This document shows, in pieces, positions 51,501-60,500 of a DNA stretch of 64,000 nucleotides. Source of the DNA: Trileptium ribeirensis (lineage: Eukaryota > Nematoda > Enoplea > Enoplida > Thoracostomopsidae); assembly GCA_030248225.1 (NCBI GenBank), contig JASANE010026551.1, positions 1-64,000 of the forward strand, read 5' to 3'. Made by a program: the position numbers and the translations under genes. How positions within the stretch are numbered: position 1 is the stretch's first letter; the number at the start of each line of letters is the position of its first letter. A model generated the notes under the pieces. The model was not told the origin of the DNA and searched no databases. It worked only from the letters and a program-made list of their open reading frames with translations.

Positions 51501-54500
51501 GGCAAATTTTTTTCCGATTTTTTTTTTGGGTTGGGGGGCCCAAATTTATGAAAACATTTTCTCAATAAATGTATAATTTGTATATATCAGTCGAACTGCA
51601 CTGTTCACTGGTTTAGGACTTAGGCTTGTACTAAGACTACGGCTTACGTTTAGGCATAGGATTTCGCATAAATACAAATAACTCCTTAACCATTGAACCG
51701 ATTGAATTGATTTAGGTCACCAATGCGTTCGAATGATATATAAAATTGTATATTCATCGAGAAAATTGTTTTTCGAAAACTTTTGGTATTAAGCCGTAGC
51801 CTAACCTAAGGCCCTTTTATGAAGCATATATTAAGCCTAAGTCTAATTCGGTAATCTTCGCCAAAATTCAGCAATAATTATAATTTACTGCAATATAATA
51901 TCGTTGTCATAATGTAAACTCGCTAAATACTTGGAGTTGATTCGTCTTCAGTTTTAGGTGGTAGGCTATAATCCCTGGTATTAGGGTAAATGTAAGGTAT
52001 AATGAGTTAAATCTGATTAGCACTACAAACACCAGAACTCGACAATCATGATATGCCGTCATGTAAATCTTTGACCGCTATAGTAATACGCAGTATTAAA
52101 GTGTACTAAATATCGTGCACTACGAAATTTTGCAATTGAATATTGCAATGAAACTGGTAATAAATGTTCATTTAGTTTATTATTAATTTCAGGTGAATGC
52201 TGTGCGAAAAACTGCTCTTATCGCTACGAGCCTGTCTGTGACAGCGCAGGACAAACACACGTCAACCCGTGCGCGTTTGAACACGAACGTTGTGTCCTGG
52301 ATCGAAAATTTGGACGTCCGACTGCTCAGACTGATCAATCTACGAATCAGCCTCAACTTCGCATCATCCATCAAGGGGCATGTTGCAAGCATGGCGCATG
52401 TACTGATGAAGAAATTCGACCCGTATGCGATAGTCGAGGACAAACGCATGTCAATCTTTGTGCGTTTAGGTGAGCATTAACTTAATGCTTAAACACTGTT
52501 GAAATCATATTTACTTGGAAAGATATGAAACTCCTTTAGAATTCTTAAAAAAATATTTCGGCATGAAATGATCATAAACTTCAATCAAGGATTTACAAGA
52601 GGAAGACTACTAAGCTACACAACTTCAATGGGTACAGACATTAAAAGTTTTTTTGTAAATTCGGCGGACTCTTAAACAAATCGCGATAAATAAAATTAAA
52701 ATTAAGATTAAATTTTTATATGCAAAATTACTGCTAAGTAATCTGTTAATAAAATTTAAAAGCTTTCAAGACTCTTCGACGCTTAGTCTATACATATTTC
52801 GATGTATTCTATTATTAAAAAGAAGGAACGTGAATGGTATATTTTTCTGAATTTATTTGTCAATGTATTTTATGTTTGTAATAACGGTACGCAGCTGCAT
52901 GGCGCAACTTCCTAACACAATGCCCATACGAACCCAGCTATCATAACCTCAAGGTGGACCGTAAATTCTGCAATTTTAACGGTTTTCCAGGTCATACGTA
53001 AGAAGCTATAGAGCTTAAGAAGTCACAGGCGCGCTTCACGAGGTGTGTTCGGACCCCGCCCGATTGATTGCGCACGTGTCTAGTAAATGGTATGACTTCT
53101 GAGGTCTCCCAGGGAGGTTGGCACCGATACCTGTTCACAGGTCATAATGCCTAACCGATATTCCCAATCCTAAGCTCAGTTGGAAGTTGTTTATTTTCTT
53201 ATTATTGAAATAAGTTTGAACGTGAGTTTGAATTTAATAAGGATTTAGACTCGTTTTCAATTAGTTGGTCCCTTAACCCCATTTTGTTGTAGCCTATGTG
53301 GTCCCCCACAGGGTTCTGACAGTCCCTGACAGTTTAACGTCGGACCGTCTAACCAATGGTTCATTGAATGCACATAATGGCTTTAAACGCTGTGTATTGT
53401 AGAGTAAATTTCATCGCACCTCGCGTGCATTATCTCAGTAAGTGATTTCCATGGTCAGATTCGTGGATTCCTCTCGCACTCTCTCACTCTCAAGTGTTAT
53501 TTCAACATTGATGGCGAACGCTACGCGTCAAGGCTTGGGATATTTTCACCCACAGGCCATGGCGCGTAGAGCCAGCCAGTCCACGCGGACGAACATATCA
53601 CGCCTTCTAATCGAATAACACGGGACACAGTTGTCAATTTTCAAAACTTTTATTTCGAGCAAAGTTCTAGTACATGCGAGCATAGGCATCGGAGGTAGAA
53701 TACGAAACGGACGACACACTTAGCATTTAGCCGAGTAGTAACTTTCCAAATTCGACAATGGGTAGGGGCGGTTTGAGAGCAACGATGACCCTAATCCAAG
53801 GGCGCCAGGAAGGCTGTCTCCGGAAGTCCCAATTTTCGCGAGGTCAGCTCGGCTATGGGTTCAGAAACATATCCCGACAAGCTTCGAAGTTCGCTCCTCG
53901 TAGCGCTCGGCGCTTCCATTATCTAAGAACAATATCTTTCCCAAAATGGGGCTTTGAGCTGGTTGACAGTCAGAGGTGCCGGGGAGGTTCAGGACAACGA
54001 ACGCCTATACGCAAGAACAGAGCGACAGTAAGAATGGATAAATAAAATGTGAATGGGTAGGTACAAGCTTGCGATAAAACGAACAATACGGAATTATGCA
54101 TGAGGGTGTGATACATTAATTGTTACGGTTCAAAGCTAAATTACAGATAATTGACCATTTAAATGCACGATACGTGGCTACCATTGCAAAGTGGAATATG
54201 GTACAAATCAGTGCAGGTTTACAAACATTGTATGGGACGCGAAGTAAACTCAGGATATATTCATAGACGATAGTTCAAGCAGGCGCATCTTCCTAGTCCT
54301 ATAAATTTCACATAACGTTCCTACCATCCCACCATAGGGGTGAGTCCTAGGCTGGATATTATCAACTGCTGTTTAGGTGACTGACCGATCTTGTGTGACA
54401 TATAACTATTGTTGAATATGGAGTCCGAATAAATCAATAATTTGGTTGGGTGCGTCGCTCCCGAATTTAACATACACTCTACATACAGGAACTTCGACTT

Positions 54501-57500
54501 GTCTATAAAAGCGCAATTCGGCGGGTCTATAAGGCCAGCGTCAGCCGCTCACTTGCATTCTCCCATCGCACGGGCGATACCAGTGAATATACGATTTGAT
54601 TGCGACCGTGAACTTCTACTCTAACTCCGAGCCTAATTCCTGCGATGACTTCGAGTTGGTCCTACCTATGGCTTTATTGAAACACGACGGCACGATTACA
54701 ATGGAACAGTTCTATTCCAAGGCTACACGAAAATTGTCAATTCAGGTACAAGGCCATGGGACAATGCTTACTAGGACTTAGGTAAAGTTAATATCGCTGT
54801 ATCGAAATAAGTGACAACGAGTGGCGACAGGTTAATACTATTGCTGGTAGGCGATGTGGCGAGCATATGACTGAACTTTCTGGATGCTAGAGCACTGCTC
54901 TAGCTTATATTGATTTACAGCCGATGCCCTAACAGAAAACTAATTCAAACCTGGTGCCGTAGTAAAGTGATTTCAATTATCCTGCAAAGCTGCGGTGTAA
55001 GTCTGCTGCTAAACGCGGACTGGAAGATCGCGAAAACTGGCATGCGAATCGCTACTAAAATTAGCCTGGAGTCCTGGAATGCACAGTTGACAAACGTTGG
55101 AACAAACGTGACTTGTTTCATCGCACTCGGGGATCACAAGCTCTTTCAGGTGTGCACACTTCTGGCTGTTCAATACTTTAAGGCCAGGGTGCCGGGTTGT
55201 ACTTGACTTGTTCGGACTATGTTCCAACTGTTCCCTTAGTCCTATAACAGTAGCGTGGCTTGTACTCGATCAGCTTAGAAATAACCTGAATCATTGAGAG
55301 GTGCTTGTTCTGGCTTTGTTTGTTGTTCCGCCAAGAAGCAAACTATCGAGAGACAGGGACCATGGGAACAGCAGGAACTGGCTTCTTCCAGACACATCCT
55401 ATGCACAATTCACTCTTTACGGCGCGTCCGCGAGTATTCTATGTACCACTGTGTGACTCCACATTTAAGCACTGTATGAAACCACGTTTTATTATCAGGA
55501 GCAAGGGGTGAGTTAAGGTTGTTATGGATCGGTCAGCACTGTTACTCGTTAGAGCCTCTTGCTAGAAAGTGAGTTGTGGAGCGAGCTTTCGGGCCGTGTG
55601 GTGGCGGCGCTAGAAGTGCAGCCACAGCTATTCGAAGCCTTGTAAACTTGAACTATAACTGAGACCCATACATACGTTATCATATAGAAAATTAGTAAGA
55701 ATAATAAGCAGTTCCAAAACGATAAAGCTGTTGCAAAGAATGAACGAACAAATTGAAGCGAATCAAGATTCCCTAGGCTCAAGTGGTTCCAGTCCTAGAG
55801 TTTATTCCTGCGATATCAACCCTGGCCAGGGGCCGATCTTCGGCTGGTGGACCTGATTTCCCGAATTTACTTAGCTCAATGTAAATTCCTAATGAGTGTA
55901 AATTTGACTGCTCACCCAAAGGACGTTGCTGGGCCGGCAACGGCCCAGGTCCCTGTTTTCTAGTTATACGTTCGTTCAACCCCAAACTCGAGATGGGCGC
56001 CGAACCCTCCACTAAGCTACCAAGTTTGAAAGCAAATCAATAAACAAAGAACCCAAAAGAATTACCAATCATTCAAGCATCCTAGAAACTTTTAACCGTG
56101 GTCGTCTCAGGGAAAATTCTGCAAGCCTAACTCGTGTATATAAGTCATTTAAAACCGAGGATCTATTTCATTCGAGTTTCTTAGCTTTGAAGTCTACCTA
56201 AGACCACTGGGAACCAGAATATCTTCGGCTAGTGACTTTCCTTCCCTTTTCTAACACCTGAATCGGAGCTCGACTCTGCGAGTGGCTATCGGGGAGGAAG
56301 GGGTTCAGGCCAAGAGCAAGCCCAAAAATCAACTCGCCGGGAAACGGACAGGCTGCTACAGTCAGCTATAAAAATTGTTGGATATAAGTACTCGAACTTA
56401 TTCGTTTATCAAAATCACGGCGAGGTTGCCCTCTGCCCTATCGCCCTACCCTTAGCTCCAATGATGCCAATAAGTCAAAATAAATCCGAACCCACATCGG
56501 GTCAAGCCAAAATCCAAGTGAAAACCACTAGCAATATCACGAAGAAATAATGAGGCACGGAGCCGGTCAGTAGATTTGACCGAACTCCGTGCTGCCGAAG
56601 TCAAACTGATTCGTATTCGGAGGGCGGTACCTCCGACATCGATATTTTTCTGCTATCTTTTTTAGGTAAGTTCAGTCGTTCGCCAATCATATTTGAACTT
56701 TAAATCTGTTTTGATTTTATGAATTTGAGTTCCGAATCCAACCAGAAAATTGGCCTGTTCGCTATTTTTTTCTCGCCCTACCGTAAGCCGGTGGCGGCTA
56801 AACCCAAAGAAATCTGCACCTGCAGATCTGGGTCGAAGTTGAAATTCTTTGCTTGAAATTTCTTTTATTCGATGTCTGATAATCACCCTGTTTACGTCTG
56901 GAAGTTAAACGTTCTCAGGCTATTCAACTAGCAACTCCATTATTTGAACTAAAATTATAATCAGTAAACATGAAGTTGAATCACTTATTTGCGATTAATT
57001 ACTAATATTTAGATCGTGCCCGCACTAAAAGTTGAACCCCGACCTACTTCTAATATTTTCTCTATGAAATCCAGGTAGTTACATGCAAACATTGCATGTT
57101 TATCTTTTTGTCTAGCGTTATCTATTTGTTACGACATTCGATTATACATGCCATCAAACCCCGGTATTTCCTAATCAAAACAAGATTGGTCGCTGTTTAA
57201 AACAATACCGACACTTCAGACCATTGAACCTTGTCGCAGACAACTCGCGAAATGAAACGCATCTTGCATTATACCGGTGGACCGTAGCCCAATTTCGTCG
57301 CGCAATTTTCTATCGAAAGCGTGCCTTAACGTGCAGACATTGCATGTTTAGATATTTGTCTATGAAATTGTATTTATTTTATTCAAAATTTCATAAGATC
57401 GAGACTACATTTCAGACGTTTCAAGGGAGGTACAGACCATTGGACTGGACTCGTAACAATACTGGAGACATGGCACCGTCTTGGGGACCGCCCTCTGGAA

Positions 57501-60500
57501 GGACAACCTCGGCCGTGCCTTCCAGGAAGCGTTGCCGGGCTCCAAACCTACCCCCTTCTCGATTTCACGTTGGCGATTTCATATATGTCTACAATCTTAG
57601 AAAACTTACAAATTGTTATAATTTTGTGTGTTCCGCGTATAATATATTGGTATTCATAAATCTGTCTGGATGTCTGAATTATGGAATTTATATAATTTTA
57701 ACTATTGTCTCACTTCAAATATATATGTTGTCATACATGCTGCCTCGTCATATCGGATCACATCGAGAACTATCACCAAACAAAGAGGGCCAGCGATCAA
57801 CGAAATTGTGTCGGATGAGAAGGAGAAAAGAAGAGAGCCTCAAACGAGTAAACAACGAAAAGAAAGGCCGAAAGGTCACATGAAATTTGACAATAACAAC
57901 AACGACGAGCGACTAAAATTCGCTTAGAGAGAGAAAGAAAAACAACAAAACCAAAGAGAAAGAAGGGGCACGGGAGGGGAGTGAGGGCGGAGGGTTCCAG
58001 GGGAATTTTGATGGGCCGGGGTTAAATTTATTCCCAGGAGGAAATCGAGGCCGAATGATACCAAACACGAAAGAGCTAGGCCCAATAGTGGGTCTTGACA
58101 CACGCGGGCCGATTTATATACATTAGTATAGGGGGCTTTGGCAGGCTCCCCTGGCCTAACGGCTGAGAGGACTCCCTGGGCTATCGTTAGACTTGCAGCG
58201 AGAGGGCGATTCGAATGAGGGGTGATACCCCAATCCCGCAGGTAAGAGCTGCAAAAGTACTAAAATGATGCAACTAGAGAGAGTTTCGTTTGCGGTAAGG
58301 GCGCATTTCGTGCCTGTTCCGAGTTAACGGGAGGGCGGACGAAGACCCTCCGAGTATATTTAGAAATGACCCGACGAGATGAATACAATGAGGGGTAATG
58401 CGCAGGCTTTTGAGTCAATGATAAAATGTTCGGTATTTTGTACCCACTTTGAGTCTTAGTTGATTTTGGGGTGAATTTTGGCGGGTTACTACAGGTCAAT
58501 GGAGGGCCGGACAAAGACCTGCCGCACGTTGTTGTATTCTCCAAGAATAGGCGAGTCGAACATGTGGACATTTAGAATCAGATACAAGTAATACTGTCTC
58601 ACAAAAATGAAAGAAAAATAGATGTAAACTTCTGCAGAATATAATAAGAAATGGTAAGCAGAAAAGCGGGGCGTTGTAGTAATTGAACGGCGGGACGGAA
58701 GAAAACCTGCCAGGGCTCGTTCGAATCCTCGATGGGTAGGCTACCTACCAAAGTATAGGGCTCCGACCGGTCACTCTACAGTAACAAGGAAAAATGGTGG
58801 CAATGGCGATAACCAATCGAATTTAGATGCTGATGACGTTTAAGTTAACTTTTTATCCACCATTGTTTGGCTGACCAGTGGGCAGTATTAAACCCGATCG
58901 CGTCCTTTAGTTATCCGGTATCATATGCTGGTTGGCGCGGTAGTCGGTTCGATCAAGAGTGGCCTTGTTCGGAAAAGTAAGAGATCACAAAAGCAATGAT
59001 TCGACGAAATTGGTTGAGACTAATGCGCAAAAATGGGGATTTCGGAATTTGGGAGTCGACACGGGGATATAAAGCAGAGGATCCGTTCGATAAGGCGAGA
59101 AAAAGAGACAGAGGGGCATTAAGTTTAGATATATACATACATACATATATAAAATAGGCCTATCCAGGGCCCCTATCAACAGCCAGACTTAGCATAAGTA
59201 ACTGCTGTTTGTTCAATTTTAGCGTGTTTGCTCCTTAAATTTAAGGTTAAATCTACGCGTGATTCGATGCATTTTAGCCTGGTTCGGAAGCCCATGGAAT
59301 TTCCAAAATACTCGGATCACCTTCCCGAAACCTAAACCGTTGGACGGCTACATGCTGACAAACGAGCCCGTCAGCAGTCTTTTCCGAATGATCGGAAACT
59401 ACCGTACCCGTAATTTAAGCTTACAGCTTGCTGTTATTTTCGTGACCATGGCCTCACATATTATTCGCGACCATGGGTACATGTGTTATTTAGCCTAGGT
59501 AGATTTTTATAATTCTCTCTGCGACGACTATCAGACAAATGGATCAGCTTGAGCAGTCGATGGCCTCCTATCGCCGGTCGATCGCAATTTAAAGTTTCAA
59601 AGGGGAATGGGTCGACCGGTCGAGCTCCGGATTTAACGTAAGATCGCCAGCAAAATTACTTCTCTATGAGATGTGGTGACAGCGACCTATGATTGTAAAC
59701 CTGGTTCTCTCAAGTGCTCTTGCGACGCGCAACCCATAAACATACAAGTAAAATACGAATAGCAGATGCAATGGCAAATGGCTAATAAAATAAAATATAA
59801 GCGTACAAAACGTTAGTAAGCAGTGTAGTGGCCACTTAATAATACAAGATAGATGCTCACAAAGCGTTAAGAAGCGGTATTAAAACAATGACCGTGACCA
59901 TGGCACCATGCAGTATTCCTCTCTTCACAACTCGAATTTTCCTAAGCCCTGCGCGGCTGCAATAGTATACCAAAAAGTTACTTATGATCCTCCGCACTGT
60001 GGTGCGTCTCTAAGTAGTTTTATCGTCCGAAGTCTTACAAAATCACACTTAGCGAACCGGAAAGCTCCTGTTGCATGTTTACATCAGTTGTCCTTCATAT
60101 AGCTTTCGATTGTGAATAAATATCTTCGTTTAAGAATGACAGCATTTCGCTAATGAAAGTTCACTTTCTATTCTCATTTTCTGGTGTAGGATTGTAGCAC
60201 CTCCTGTCCTGCGACCTACAATGGACGTAATAACGCAATGATAATAATGTGTCCTAAATTTTATCATACAGGCCTTGGCGCCAAATTTTCAAAATTTTAA
60301 CTAAGATCACAATATTAGTAGAAAAATTTGATCTGGTTTAAGCTTGTAATTGTTTTGTAATTTTTTTGGTTTGATAGATATCCTCGAGTAGATACTTATT
60401 TATTACGTAGAGGCCAACTTCTATTTTGTTCCCTAACAGGTATGTCATTTCTGCAATAAATCCACGTTCTCCTCTTTCAAGGAATTAACTGCTTTATATT

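Larger units (their letters stand above)
48546..52192 (+). other. Intron 7 (3.6 kb)
   Basis: Contains a possible inverted-repeat element (48763-49665), a 71-bp tandem array (50021-50660) and a TTAGGC-like patch (51610-51850). No exon is needed between exons 7 and 8. Confidence 0.6.

Noticed and set aside
53758..55206. Arg-rich ORF followed by several short ORFs as an endogenous viral capsid region
   Set aside because: I recognise no capsid motif; the ORFs are short, in different frames and part of the decayed repeated element.
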